Shown: positions 7,941 to 18,260 of the stretch, in pieces
Layout: each line of letters starts with the position of its first letter
Numbering within the stretch: the first letter of the stretch is position 1
NCBI GenBank assembly: GCA_000500915.1
Contig: AYNO01000018.1
Span: 1 to 35,955, forward strand
Direction: 5' to 3'
DNA from: Rhodobacter sp. CACIA14H1
Lineage (GTDB): Bacteria; Pseudomonadota; Alphaproteobacteria; Rhodobacterales; Rhodobacteraceae
Length of the DNA: 35,955 nt
Program-made: the position numbers and the translations under genes
Notes under the pieces: generated by a model
Databases searched by the model: none
What the model was told of the DNA's origin: nothing
What the model saw: the letters and a program-made list of their open reading frames with translations, nothing else

Positions 7941-8609
7941 ATGTCAATACCGCACAGAGCGCGCGCCGGATTCTACGTCGACGGATTTAACCTGTATCAT
8001 TCGATAGACGATCTCGGAAAACCTTACTTGAAATGGCTGTCTCTGGCGCGTCTCGCCGCGCGACTTGTGAAGCCCTTTTCAGCGGATGTGGTTGAAATCG
8101 TATTTTGCACGGCCTTCTTTCCCGGTGACTTCTCCAAGAGAAAACGACACGAAGCGTACATCGGTGCTCTTGAAGCTGAAGGTGTGAAGGTAGTCGTTGG
8201 CCACACAACGCTTGAAGATGCAAACTGCCATAGATGCGACCACTTATGGAAACAACCGCGAGAAAAAGAGACCGACATCAACGTTGCTCTTTCACTCTTC
8301 GAGGCCGCCGCGAGTGACCGCATCGATACTGCATTTCTTGTCTCTGCCGATACCGACCAGGCCGCAACGCTGAAGTTCATGAGACGCTGTTTTCCAGCAA
8401 AACAGACGATCGTGCTCACTCCACCCGGACGCAATACCCCGGCGCATCTACAATCACCCCTAGCATCGAAATCGGTTCGGATCAGTGAGTCTGATCTCGA
8501 TCTTTCGATCTTGCCGCCGATGGTAAAGCCCGCAACGGGAAGATTGATTACAAGACCAATCGAGTACCAGCCGCCAACCGGCTGGCTTCACCCTGATGAG
8601 CGACGGTGA
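7941..8609 (+). CDS. NYN-domain (DUF88-type, PIN-like) putative ribonuclease
   Basis: Looks like a metal-dependent nuclease of the NYN/LabA branch of the PIN superfamily. From the ATG at 7941 (GGGGG ribosome site; 222 aa) the N-terminal strand reads AGFYVDGFNLYHS. The acidic residues of the family are Asp14, Asp112 in KETDINVALSLF and Asp137/Asp139 in LVSADTD. A CxxC pair (Cys96, Cys99) precedes the central Asp. Codon use differs sharply from the neighbours, with TTA, AGA, ATA-rich stretches and lower GC, so horizontal transfer is likely. It separates dnaN from recF, which are normally adjacent or close. Its stop overlaps the recF GTG start by four bases (GTGA). A small inverted repeat, CAGCAA-tatgt-TTGCTG (7915-7931), overlaps its ribosome site. 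The RNase role is family inference. Confidence 0.85.
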   Translation: MSIPHRARAGFYVDGFNLYHSIDDLGKPYLKWLSLARLAARLVKPFSADVVEIVFCTAFFPGDFSKRKRHEAYIGALEAEGVKVVVGHTTLEDANCHRCDHLWKQPREKETDINVALSLFEAAASDRIDTAFLVSADTDQAATLKFMRRCFPAKQTIVLTPPGRNTPAHLQSPLASKSVRISESDLDLSILPPMVKPATGRLITRPIEYQPPTGWLHPDERR

Positions 8610-9697
8610 CGAAGTTAACCATCTCCACACTCACCCTGTCCCACTTCCGCAGCCACCGCGCCGCGCGGATGGAACTGGACGGGCGGCCGGTGGCCATTTC
8701 CGGCCCGAACGGGGCCGGAAAGACCAACATCCTCGAGGCTGTCTCGCTCCTCTCTCCCGGCCGCGGCCTGCGCCGCGCTGCTGCCGACGAACTGGCGCGA
8801 AGGCCCGAATCCCTCGGTTGGAAGATCCGCGCCGAAACCGCCAACCCCTTCCATGAGCTTGAAACCTCAGCCGAAGGAACCGATTCCCGGCAGGTCCGCA
8901 TCGACGGCAAACCCGCCCCGCAGACGGCGCTTGGCCGCATCCTGCGCGTCCTCTGGCTGGTCCCCGCGATGGACCGGCTGTGGATCGAAGCCGCCGAAGG
9001 CCGCCGCCGCTTCCTCGACCGCCTGACCCTGTCCTTCGCGCCGGACCACGCCGATGTCACGCTCGCCTATGAAAAGGCCATGCGTGACCGAAACCGCCTG
9101 CTGAAGGACATGGTGCAGGACCCGCACTGGTACACCGCGCTGGAGTCACAGATGGCCGAAGCGGCGGCCCAGATCACCGCCAACCGCCTGCACGCCCTGT
9201 CCCGCATCGCCACCGCGCAGGCGGGCGCCGAAACGGCCTTTCCCGCCGCCGCCCTGTCGCTGACCGCACCCGAGGGGGAAGACCTGCCCGACGACCTTGC
9301 CCCCGCGCTTGCCGCCAGCCGCCGCCGCGACATGGCGGCAGGGCGTACCCTCATCGGCCCCCACCGTGCCGATCTTGCGGCGATCTACACCGCCAAGGGC
9401 GCCCCCGCCGACCAATGCTCCACCGGCGAACAGAAGGCGCTGCTGATCTCCCTCATCCTCTCCAATGCCCGCGCCTTGGCGCAGGACCTCGGCTCGCCTC
9501 CCATCCTCCTGCTGGACGAAGTTGCGGCCCACCTCGACCAGCACCGCCGCGCCGCGCTTTATGACGAAATCTGTGCCCTGGGTGCGCAGGCAATCATGAC
9601 GGGCACCGAACCGGGTCTGTTTGACAGTCTCGGCGACAGGGCGCAAAGCTTCACCGTCGCCGAAGAGGGCGGCCTGTCGAAAGTCACCCCCGCATGA
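8606..9697 (+). CDS. recF: DNA replication and repair protein RecF
   Basis: SMC-like ATPase that helps RecO/RecR load RecA at gapped DNA and stalled forks. The protein has 363 aa. Walker A GPNGAGKTN is at residues 33-41, LSTLTLSHFRSHR-type sequence at the N-terminus, the ABC-type signature region CSTGEQKALLISLIL near 272-286, and Walker B ILLLDEVAAHLD near 301-312. The start is the GTG at 8606 (MTKLTIS), which overlaps the stop of the NYN gene. This means recF translation may now depend on that gene. Its own stop overlaps the next gene by four bases (ATGA), so recF, the VOC gene and the LysE-type gene form one operon. Confidence 0.95.
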   Translation: MTKLTISTLTLSHFRSHRAARMELDGRPVAISGPNGAGKTNILEAVSLLSPGRGLRRAAADELARRPESLGWKIRAETANPFHELETSAEGTDSRQVRIDGKPAPQTALGRILRVLWLVPAMDRLWIEAAEGRRRFLDRLTLSFAPDHADVTLAYEKAMRDRNRLLKDMVQDPHWYTALESQMAEAAAQITANRLHALSRIATAQAGAETAFPAAALSLTAPEGEDLPDDLAPALAASRRRDMAAGRTLIGPHRADLAAIYTAKGAPADQCSTGEQKALLISLILSNARALAQDLGSPPILLLDEVAAHLDQHRRAALYDEICALGAQAIMTGTEPGLFDSLGDRAQSFTVAEEGGLSKVTPA

Positions 9698-10128
9698 CGC
9701 CCCAGCGCATCACCCTCGTAACGCTCGGCGTCCGCGACCTGCCTGCCGCCCGCGCCTTCTACGCCCGCCTTGGCTGGCAGGAACATGGGCAAAGCCAGCA
9801 GGGCGTCGCCTTCTACCAGATGCACGGTCAGGCGCTTGCCCTGTTCGGTCTGTCCGACCTTGCCAAGGACCAAGGCCGCCCCGACGCTCCCCTCGGCACC
9901 GGCGCCATCACCCTTGCCCAGAACTTCCCGTCCGAGGCCGAGGTGGACACGGCCTTCGCCGCCGCCATCGCCGCAGGCGCAACCGCGCTGAAGCCGCCGG
10001 AAAAGGTCTTCTGGGGCGGCTATTCCGGCTACTGGGCCGACCCGGACGGGCATGTCTGGGAAGTGGCCTGCAATCCCTTCTGGCCGCTCTCCGCAGACGG
10101 CTCCCTCATCCTGCCCGAAAAAGAATGA
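9694..10128 (+). CDS. VOC (glyoxalase/bleomycin-resistance fold) family protein
   Basis: A single-module vicinal-oxygen-chelate protein of 144 aa. The family covers metal-dependent lyases, dioxygenases and drug-binding proteins. The fold is recognisable from RITLVTLGVRDLPAARAFYARLGW at the N-terminus and GYSGYWADPDGHVWEVACNPFW at the C-terminus, where the Glu of VWEVA is the usual metal ligand position. The usual N-terminal His ligand is not obvious; the strand reads TLVTLGV, so metal use is uncertain. It starts at an ATGA overlap with recF and ends in another with the next gene, so it is translationally coupled. The substrate cannot be inferred. Confidence 0.85.
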   Translation: MTPQRITLVTLGVRDLPAARAFYARLGWQEHGQSQQGVAFYQMHGQALALFGLSDLAKDQGRPDAPLGTGAITLAQNFPSEAEVDTAFAAAIAAGATALKPPEKVFWGGYSGYWADPDGHVWEVACNPFWPLSADGSLILPEKE

Positions 10129-10745
10129 CCGTCTCAGCCTATCAACTCCTCCTCTACGCAGGCGGCATGGCCGCGCTCTGGGCCGTCCCCGGCCCAGTAT
10201 GGGTGGCCCTGACCGCCCGCGCCCTGTCGGGCGGCATGGCGGGGGCGTGGCCCCTGGCCGTGGGCGTGGCGCTGGGCGATCTGGTCTGGCCGCTGATGGC
10301 GATCCTCGGCCTGACATGGGTCCACAGCGTCTATGGCGATTACCTGACCGTCCTGCGCTGGGTCGCGGCGGTCATCTTCATCGCCATGGGCCTCCTGCTG
10401 ATCCGCAAACCTGCCGCCACGCTGGACGCGGACAGTCGCCTGACCAAACCGGGGATATGGGCGGGCTTTTCCGTCGGCGTCGCCGCCGTGATCGGCAACC
10501 CCAAGGCCATCCTGTTCTACATGGGTGCGCTGCCGGGCTTCTTCGATCTCGGCTCGCTGCAAACCCCCGACATCATCGCCATCATCTGTATCTCGGCCTT
10601 CGTCCCGATGCTGGGAAACCTGGGCCTTGCATGGTTCCTCGACCGGGCGCGCAGGCTCCTGTCCAGCCCCGCCGCCGTCCGCCGACTGAACATCGGGTCC
10701 GGCATCCTCCTCATCCTCGTCGGCCTTGTGATCCCCTTCACCTGA
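10125..10745 (+). CDS. LysE/RhtB-family exporter-like membrane protein
   Basis: Inner-membrane protein of 206 aa with about six hydrophobic segments, resembling the LysE/RhtB amino-acid exporters. The family motif near the N-terminus is AVPGPVWVALTARALSGG (PGP then the conserved Gly). A further conserved region, VAAVIGNPKAILFYMGALPGFF, corresponds to the family's NPKxxLF motif. The ATG at 10125 overlaps the VOC stop (ATGA); the track ORF begins upstream in another gene. It is last in the recF operon, because gyrB has a promoter of its own 24 bases downstream. The exported substrate is unknown. Confidence 0.88.
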   Translation: MTVSAYQLLLYAGGMAALWAVPGPVWVALTARALSGGMAGAWPLAVGVALGDLVWPLMAILGLTWVHSVYGDYLTVLRWVAAVIFIAMGLLLIRKPAATLDADSRLTKPGIWAGFSVGVAAVIGNPKAILFYMGALPGFFDLGSLQTPDIIAIICISAFVPMLGNLGLAWFLDRARRLLSSPAAVRRLNIGSGILLILVGLVIPFT

Positions 10746-10768
10746 CCACCAAATCTTGTGTCCAAGGC

Positions 10769-13654
<2,886 letters not shown>

Positions 13655-13751
13655 GGGGGCCTCCATCGCTGCCCCCATCCGACGCCGAAGCAAGGGCAGG
13701 GGTCAATGCGACACCCGCCCACACGTTCCCGAAAACCGACCTTAGGGAAAA

Positions 13752-13827
13752 TGGCGATCCCGGCAGGACTTGAACCTGCAACCTTCCCCTTAGGAGGGGG
13801 ACGCTCTATCCGTTGAGCTACGGGACC
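13752..13827 (-). tRNA. tRNA-Arg (anticodon CCT)
   Basis: The minus strand folds as a full cloverleaf: acceptor GGTCCCG/CGGGATC, D-arm GCTC...GAGC, anticodon stem TCCCC/GGGGA with loop CTCCTAA, and T-arm GCAGG-TTCAAGT-CCTGC. The anticodon CCT reads the rare AGG arginine codon. CCA is encoded at the 3' end (13752-13754). The toxin-antitoxin pair lies just upstream of its 5' end in the opposite direction. Confidence 0.95.
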
Positions 13828-13865
13828 GACGCCGACTTGATGCGCGAAATTGGCGTAGGGTGCAA

Positions 13866-13914
13866 CCTGCCATGGCAGGCAACATTGACATGCGCAGGAT
13901 CTTGTACATATCTG
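13866..13914 (+). promoter_or_regulatory. Promoter and operator of the yefM-yoeB pair
   Basis: TTGACA at 13885-13890 is followed after 18 bases by TATCTG at 13909-13914. The spacer carries TGTACA at 13903-13908, directly against the -10. TGTACA is the core recognised by YefM in the well-studied Escherichia coli operon, so autoregulation is likely. A perfect 14-bp palindrome, CCTGCCATGGCAGG (13866-13879), lies just upstream of the -35 and could serve this promoter or that of tRNA-Arg on the other strand. Confidence 0.6.
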
Positions 13915-13937
13915 GGTTTGGCACAAGGAGCACTTCT

Positions 13938-14189
13938 TTGGACGTGATCACCTACACTGACGCACGCGCCAATCTTCGAGAGGTGATGGACCGCGTCATC
14001 AACGACCGTAGCGAAGTCGTCGTCACCCGCCGCAAGGGTGAGGCGGTGGTTGTCGTGTCGCTGGAAGAATGGAACGCCATTTCCGAAACGCTCCACCTCT
14101 TGCACAGCCCCAAGAATGCCGAACGCCTGCACCGCTCCATCGCGCAACTTGAAGCGGGCAAAGGCACGCAACGCGACGTCGCGGTCTGA
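13938..14189 (+). CDS. yefM: YefM-type (Phd/YefM family) antitoxin
   Basis: DNA-binding antitoxin that neutralises YoeB and represses its own operon. From the TTG at 13938 it has 83 aa, the family norm, and reads MDVITYTDARANLREVMDRV, with the typical middle VVVTRRKGEAVVVVSLEEWNAI and an acidic, probably unstructured C-terminal part. TTG is chosen because AAGGAG lies seven bases upstream; the track ORF starts at 13860, within the promoter region. A GTG two codons later is an alternative. The yoeB gene starts three bases after its stop. The N-terminal repressor half and the C-terminal toxin-binding half both look intact. Confidence 0.92.
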   Translation: MDVITYTDARANLREVMDRVINDRSEVVVTRRKGEAVVVVSLEEWNAISETLHLLHSPKNAERLHRSIAQLEAGKGTQRDVAV

Positions 14190-14192
14190 CGT

Positions 14193-14426
14193 TTGCGCCT
14201 GCTGTTTTCGGACGATGCGTGGGATGACTACCTGCATTGGCAGAAGCAGGGCGATGGCAAGGTGTTGGACCGCGTCAACACCTTGATACGCGAGGCGAAA
14301 CGCACCCCTTTCGCGGGTATCGGTAAACCGGAACCGTTGAAGGGCGACCTGTCGGGCTGGTGGTCCCGTCGGATCACCGATGAACACCGCATGGTCTATC
14401 GCGTGACGGGGTCAGGCGCTGGATAG
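14193..14426 (+). CDS. yoeB: YoeB-type toxin with an in-frame amber stop before the catalytic tail
   Basis: YoeB is a ribosome-dependent mRNA endonuclease of the RelE fold. The 77-aa product starts at a TTG (14193) and matches the family well: [51 protein letters not shown]. It then stops at TAG (14424-14426). The same frame continues with QLEIAQLRFHY and a TGA at 14460-14462. That is the normal family ending, whose last two residues (His83 and Tyr84 in E. coli) are catalytic. So one codon change has cut off 12 positions, leaving Glu47 and Arg66 but removing His-Tyr. As read, the toxin should be inactive unless the TAG is read through. A base-call error is possible. Confidence 0.88.
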   Translation: MRLLFSDDAWDDYLHWQKQGDGKVLDRVNTLIREAKRTPFAGIGKPEPLKGDLSGWWSRRITDEHRMVYRVTGSGAG

Positions 14427-14469
14427 CAGTTGGAAATCGCGCAGCTTCGCTTCCATTACTGATCCGGGG

Positions 14470-14582
14470 AAAAGAAAAAGGGGGAAGTGAATTTTTGGCC
14501 CACCACTTCCCCCCTCGGGTCCGTTGCGTCTGGGTTGAGAGCTTGCAGGACGCGCAGGATATGTTTCAGCACCATGGCTGTT
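14470..14582 (-). ncRNA. Candidate small transcript on the minus strand between yoeB and lacI
   Basis: A promoter-like pair (see next entry) points left and an intrinsic terminator for the same direction lies about 100 bases on, so a transcript of roughly 110 nt is predicted. It contains a 39-codon frame starting with ATG at 14575 (MVLKHILRVLQALNPDATDP...). That frame would be almost leaderless and runs through the terminator stem, so it may not be coding. The 3' end lies against the toxin-gene remnant, so base pairing with a read-through yoeB mRNA is possible. I recognise no known RNA family. Confidence 0.4.
14480..14513 (-). terminator. Intrinsic terminator facing left
   Basis: GGGGGAAGTG (14480-14489) and CACTTCCCCC (14504-14513) form a perfect 10-bp stem with a 14-base loop. 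On the minus strand the stem is followed by TTTTTCTTTTCC, a strong U-tract. On the plus strand CTCGGG follows instead. It is therefore built to stop leftward transcription, although no annotated leftward gene lies before it. Confidence 0.75.
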
Positions 14583-14588
14583 AGCGGT

Positions 14589-14617
14589 AACATAGCGCAG
14601 CATCGCCCCTTGGACAA
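14589..14617 (-). promoter_or_regulatory. Candidate promoter of the minus-strand small transcript
   Basis: On the minus strand TTGTCC (complement of 14612-14617) and TATGTT (complement of 14589-14594) are separated by exactly 17 bases. The predicted start is near 14582. The -35 lies only a few bases upstream of the track start of lacI, so the two could interfere. Confidence 0.4.
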
Positions 14618-14622
14618 GCGGA

Positions 14623-15702
14623 ATGTTTGCGTCTAACAATGGATCAACAGCCGCAGGCAGGACCCCCCGTCAAGTGACCAAACCCCCCGTCGCCGATCCC
14701 CGCCGCACCCTGACTCTCCGCGACGTATCCGAAGCCTCGGGCGTCAGCGAAATGACGGTCAGCCGCGTGCTGCGCAACCGGGGCGATGTCTCCGACGCCA
14801 CACGCGAACGGGTGCTGGAAGCGGCCCGCAGCCTCGGCTACGTCCCGAACAAGATCGCGGGTGCGCTGGCTTCGCAGCGGGTCAACCTTGTCGGTGTGGT
14901 GATCCCCTCCCTGTCCAACATGGTCTTCCCCGAGGTCCTCACCGGCGTTTCCGACACGCTGGAAGATACGGGCCTGCAACCCGTGGTCGGCGTCACCAAC
15001 TACTCGCCCGAACGCGAGGAAACCGTCATCTACGAAATGCTGTCCTGGCGCCCCTCCGGCATGATCGTCGCGGGGCTGGAACATACCGACGCCTCGCGTG
15101 CCATGCTGGCCCAAGCCGGCATCCCGATTGTCGAGATCATGGACATCGACGGCGAACCCGTGGACAGCGCGGTGGGCATTTCCCACCGCCGCGCCGGCCG
15201 GCAGATGGCCGAGGCGATCATCGCCGCAGGCTACCGCCGCATCGCCTTTTGCGGGACGATGATGCCCTATGACCACAGGGCAAGGAAACGGCTCGAAGGA
15301 TTCGAGGATGCTCTGCGCAAGGCCGGGCTGGAACTGGCAGACCGCGAATACTACTCCGGCGGTTCGGCGCTGCTGAAGGGCCGCGAAATGACCGAAGCGG
15401 TGCTGAAACGCACGCCGGATGTAGATTTTCTCTATTATTCCAACGACATGATCGGCGCGGGCGGCCTGCTCTACTGTCTGGACAAGGGCATCGACGTTCC
15501 CGGAAAAGTGGGCCTTGCCGGCTTCAACGGTGTCGAACTGCTGGACGGCCTTCCCCGCCGCCTTGCCACGATGGACGCCTGCCGTCTGGAAATCGGCCGA
15601 CGCGCGGCGGAAATCATCGCGGGCAAGCATGAAGGCGTGATCGGGGGCGAGGTGGTCGAACTCACCCCCACCCTTCAACCGGGCGATACGATCAGGGCGT
15701 GA
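14623..15702 (+). CDS. LacI/GalR-family transcriptional regulator
   Basis: One-component regulator with an N-terminal helix-turn-helix (TLRDVSEASGVSEMTVSRVLRN), a hinge helix (VPNKIAGALASQ) and a periplasmic-binding-protein-like sensor domain (VVIPSLSNMVFPEVLTGV ... GLAGFNGVELLDGLP). Ligands in the family are mostly sugars or sugar acids; none can be assigned here. The ATG at 14623 gives 359 aa. A GTG at 14674 would give a start nearer the helix-turn-helix (MTKPPVADPRRTLTLRDV) and is a realistic alternative. No sugar transport or catabolic gene is adjacent, so its targets are not local. Its 3' end overlaps a tiny convergent gene by 11 bases. Confidence 0.9.
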   Translation: MFASNNGSTAAGRTPRQVTKPPVADPRRTLTLRDVSEASGVSEMTVSRVLRNRGDVSDATRERVLEAARSLGYVPNKIAGALASQRVNLVGVVIPSLSNMVFPEVLTGVSDTLEDTGLQPVVGVTNYSPEREETVIYEMLSWRPSGMIVAGLEHTDASRAMLAQAGIPIVEIMDIDGEPVDSAVGISHRRAGRQMAEAIIAAGYRRIAFCGTMMPYDHRARKRLEGFEDALRKAGLELADREYYSGGSALLKGREMTEAVLKRTPDVDFLYYSNDMIGAGGLLYCLDKGIDVPGKVGLAGFNGVELLDGLPRRLATMDACRLEIGRRAAEIIAGKHEGVIGGEVVELTPTLQPGDTIRA

Positions 15703-15817
15703 TCGTGATGGTGGTCGGCTTCTCCGTAACCCACCACCGCACGAAATCCGGCGCGAGCCACAGCAAAAGAAGGCCCAGCGAAACGCCGATGACATAGCGG
15801 CGTATCACGCGCCTCAT
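15692..15817 (-). CDS. Tiny single-pass membrane protein downstream of mtaB
   Basis: Too short for the ORF track. From the ATG at 15817 it encodes 41 aa: a basic N-terminus (MRRVIRRYV), a hydrophobic helix (IGVSLGLLLLWLAPDFV) and a polar tail ending TTITITP. The ATG overlaps the mtaB stop (ATGA), the same coupling that joins dapF to mtaB, so it looks like the third gene of that operon. The positive-inside pattern predicts a cytoplasmic N-terminus. Function unknown; the evidence is the coupling and the clean membrane-helix composition. Confidence 0.6.
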   Translation of the reverse strand: MRRVIRRYVIGVSLGLLLLWLAPDFVRWWVTEKPTTITITP

Positions 15818-17067
15818 GCCACCAGCCGCTCGCCCGCGAAGCCCGTGACTTTCGCCGTCACAATCTGGCCCTCTGGCTGATCCGCACCGAAGGCCACTTC
15901 CGTGAACTGCTCCGTCCGCCCCATGCGCGGCCCTTCCATCAGGACGCGATGGGTCACGCCCATCTGTGCCGCCAGATGCGCCGCCAGTGCCGCATCCCCT
16001 GCCGCCCGCAGTCTCGCCGCCCGTTCCTTGATCTCCGGCCCCCGGACCTGCGGCATCCGCGCGGCCGGTGTCCCCTTGCGCGGGGAAAACGGGAAGACAT
16101 GCAGGAACGTCAGCCCGCAGTCCCGCACCAGATCGACGGACCGCGCGAACATCTCTTCCGTCTCGGTCGGGAAACCCGCGATGATATCCGCCCCGAACAC
16201 CATATCCGGCCGCAGCCGCCGCGCCTCTTCGCAGAAACGGATCGCGTCATCCCGCAGATGCCGCCGCTTCATCCGCTTCAGGATCAGGTCATCCCCCGCC
16301 TGCAGCGACAGGTGCAGATGCGGCATCAGGCGCGGCTCGGTGGCAATCGCCCCCATCAGCGCCTCGTCCGCCTCGATGGAATCGATCGACGAAATCCGCA
16401 GCCGCGGCAGATCCGGCACCAGCCGCAGGATGCGCATCACAAGATCGCCCAGACGCGGCTGCGCGGGCAGATCCGCCCCCCATGACGTCAGGTCCACCCC
16501 GGTCAGCACGACCTCGTTGAAACCCTTGTCCACCAGTCGCTTTATCTGTTCGACCACCACCCCCGCCGGAACCGACCGCGAATTTCCCCGCCCGTAGGGA
16601 ATGATGCAAAACGTGCAGCGGTGGTCGCATCCGTTCTGCACCTGCACATAGGCCCGATGCCGACCGAACCCGTCGATCAGATGCCCCGCCGTCTCCTTCA
16701 CCGACATGATGTCATCGACCTGCACCTTCTCGGTCACCCCGATCAGGTCCGGTGCCTTCAGGCCGGCCCAGGTCTCTGCCTGCATCTTCTCGTGATTGCC
16801 GATCACCCGCGCCACTTCCGGCATGGCGGCAAAAGTCTCCGGCTCCGTCTGCGCCGCGCAGCCGGTCACGATGATCGTGGCGCCCGGATTCTCGCGGCTC
16901 AGGCGGCGGATTTCCTGCTTGGCCTTCCGCACCGCCTCGGCCGTCACCGCGCAGGTGTTCACGATCACCGCATTCTCCACCCCCGCAGCGGCGGACAGCT
17001 CCTTCATCGCCTCCGTCTCATAGGCGTTCAGACGGCAGCCCAGCGTGGCAAAGACCGGCGCAGTCAT
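15814..17067 (-). CDS. mtaB: tRNA t6A37 methylthiotransferase MtaB
   Basis: Radical-SAM enzyme that converts N6-threonylcarbamoyladenosine at tRNA position 37 to its 2-methylthio form. The 417 aa contain the N-terminal methylthiotransferase domain with Cys11 ([10 protein letters not shown]), Cys39 (NTCAVT) and Cys70 (VTGCAAQ). The radical-SAM cluster motif is CDHRCTFC (Cys147, 151, 154), and a C-terminal TRAM-like segment ends at GERLVA. The GCRLNAYE start and the absence of MiaB's longer N-terminus favour MtaB over MiaB or RimO. It overlaps dapF upstream and the tiny membrane gene downstream, each by four bases. Confidence 0.93.
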   Translation of the reverse strand: MTAPVFATLGCRLNAYETEAMKELSAAAGVENAVIVNTCAVTAEAVRKAKQEIRRLSRENPGATIIVTGCAAQTEPETFAAMPEVARVIGNHEKMQAETWAGLKAPDLIGVTEKVQVDDIMSVKETAGHLIDGFGRHRAYVQVQNGCDHRCTFCIIPYGRGNSRSVPAGVVVEQIKRLVDKGFNEVVLTGVDLTSWGADLPAQPRLGDLVMRILRLVPDLPRLRISSIDSIEADEALMGAIATEPRLMPHLHLSLQAGDDLILKRMKRRHLRDDAIRFCEEARRLRPDMVFGADIIAGFPTETEEMFARSVDLVRDCGLTFLHVFPFSPRKGTPAARMPQVRGPEIKERAARLRAAGDAALAAHLAAQMGVTHRVLMEGPRMGRTEQFTEVAFGADQPEGQIVTAKVTGFAGERLVA

Positions 17068-17924
17068 GCGACCGCCGCCAGAAAGGCGGGCGTCAGCACC
17101 GCGTCAAAGACATGCGCCACCGGCCCCGTCATCCAGACGCCATCCTCGCGCCAATCCAGCTCCAGCCGCCCGCCATCCACATCCATGACGACCCGCCGCC
17201 CCGTCAGGCCCCGCAGATGCGCGGCCACCGCCGTTGCACAGGCACCCGACCCGCAGGCCAGCGTGATGCCCGTTCCCCGCTCCCAGACCCGCATCCGCAC
17301 ATGGTCCGGTCCGAGAACCGATGCAAATTCCACATTCGTCCGCGCCGGAAACAGCGGGTCATGTTCGACCTTTGCGCCCCATCCGGCCACATCCACCGAC
17401 TCGGCATCGGGCACGAAGAACACCGCATGGGGATTGCCCATCCCCACCGCCACCGGATCACCCGCCAGCGGCAGATGCTCCACATCCATCTCCCGCGCCA
17501 AAGGCACCTCGTCCCAGCGCAGCTGCGGATGCCCCATGTTCACCGACACCAACCCGTCTCCGCGCCGCACCGCCGACAGCCCGCCCCGCGCCGTGACCAG
17601 CGTCACCGCATCGCGCCCCAACTGCCGCATCATGTAATCCGCAACGCAACGCGTCGCGTTCCCGCAGGCCCCGGCGCGGCTGCCGTCGCTGTTCCAGAAG
17701 TCCAGCGCGAAATCCGCATCCGCCGCATCCCGGATTTCGGCCAACTGGTCGAACCCTACGCCGCGATTCCGGTCCCCCAGCGCCCGCGCCAGCGCCGGCG
17801 TCGTCACGCCAGCCGCCTCCGGCCCGCGCCCGCGCGAGTCGATCACCACGAAGTCATTGCCCAGCCCGTGCATTTTCATGAAGGGCAGGCCGGTCAGGGG
17901 CGTCTTTTCCATCATCGCGCCCAT
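17064..17924 (-). CDS. dapF: Diaminopimelate epimerase
   Basis: Converts LL- to meso-diaminopimelate for lysine and peptidoglycan synthesis without a cofactor, using two cysteines. Both are present: GACGNATRC in the N-terminal half and [13 protein letters not shown] in the C-terminal half. [15 protein letters not shown] gives the conserved N-terminus. I start at the ATG at 17924 ([12 protein letters not shown], 286 aa); ATGs at 17915 and 17912 are equally plausible, and the track start at 17993 is too far upstream. There is no clear ribosome site. It is the first gene of the dapF-mtaB-small membrane protein operon, transcribed away from tRNA-Lys. Confidence 0.95.
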   Translation of the reverse strand: MGAMMEKTPLTGLPFMKMHGLGNDFVVIDSRGRGPEAAGVTTPALARALGDRNRGVGFDQLAEIRDAADADFALDFWNSDGSRAGACGNATRCVADYMMRQLGRDAVTLVTARGGLSAVRRGDGLVSVNMGHPQLRWDEVPLAREMDVEHLPLAGDPVAVGMGNPHAVFFVPDAESVDVAGWGAKVEHDPLFPARTNVEFASVLGPDHVRMRVWERGTGITLACGSGACATAVAAHLRGLTGRRVVMDVDGGRLELDWREDGVWMTGPVAHVFDAVLTPAFLAAVA

Positions 17925-17970
17925 ATACGCCCGACCCCGCAATTTATCCAGACCCAAGCATTTTTTGCCC

Positions 17971-17999
17971 TTGACCCCCCCGCGCGTCACCACTAATCA
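17971..17999 (+). promoter_or_regulatory. Candidate promoter of tRNA-Lys
   Basis: TTGACC at 17971-17976 and TAATCA at 17994-17999 are 17 bases apart. The predicted start is a few bases before the tRNA 5' end at 18010. Position and spacing are as expected for a strong stable-RNA promoter. Confidence 0.6.
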
Positions 18000-18009
18000 C
18001 CCCGCTCGT

Positions 18010-18085
18010 GGGCCCGTAGCTCAGTTGGTAGAGCAACTGACTTTTAATCAGTGGGTCACAGGTTCGAATCCTGTCGGGCTCACCA
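18010..18085 (+). tRNA. tRNA-Lys (anticodon TTT)
   Basis: Complete cloverleaf: acceptor GGGCCCG/CGGGCTC, D-arm GCTC...GAGC, anticodon stem ACTGA/TCAGT with loop CTTTTAA, and T-arm ACAGG-TTCGAAT-CCTGT. The anticodon is TTT. The 3' CCA is encoded at 18083-18085. The following 175 bases up to the RND gene hold no feature I can support. Confidence 0.97.
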
Positions 18086-18260
18086 CTGACTCCCCTGAAA
18101 GCGTGCATCTGCGCCTGTCGGAACGCCCGGCAGAAGCAGGCCCGTTCTTGTGCCCGTCCCGCAGAAAACCTGGGGCGACGGCACCCGTGGATGCCGCCGC
18201 CCCGTCACTCGTGTCACACATCCGCACGGCCGGGCAGGGACCCGCCCCGCCGCACAGACC

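Noticed and set aside
13752-14462. tRNA-Arg as the attachment site of an integrated element carrying the toxin-antitoxin pair
   Set aside because: No integrase, no duplicated tRNA 3' fragment and no flanking repeat are visible; the pair lies at the 5' side of the tRNA, which is not the usual integration end.
14412-14639. 75-aa minus-strand frame in the yoeB-lacI gap as a real gene
   Set aside because: It has no ribosome site, runs through a strong intrinsic terminator into the toxin gene and shows no recognisable motif. The short-RNA explanation fits the promoter and terminator better.
18086-18260. Short frames between tRNA-Lys and the RND gene
   Set aside because: No start with a ribosome site, no motif and no consistent codon pattern; I see nothing supportable in this gap.
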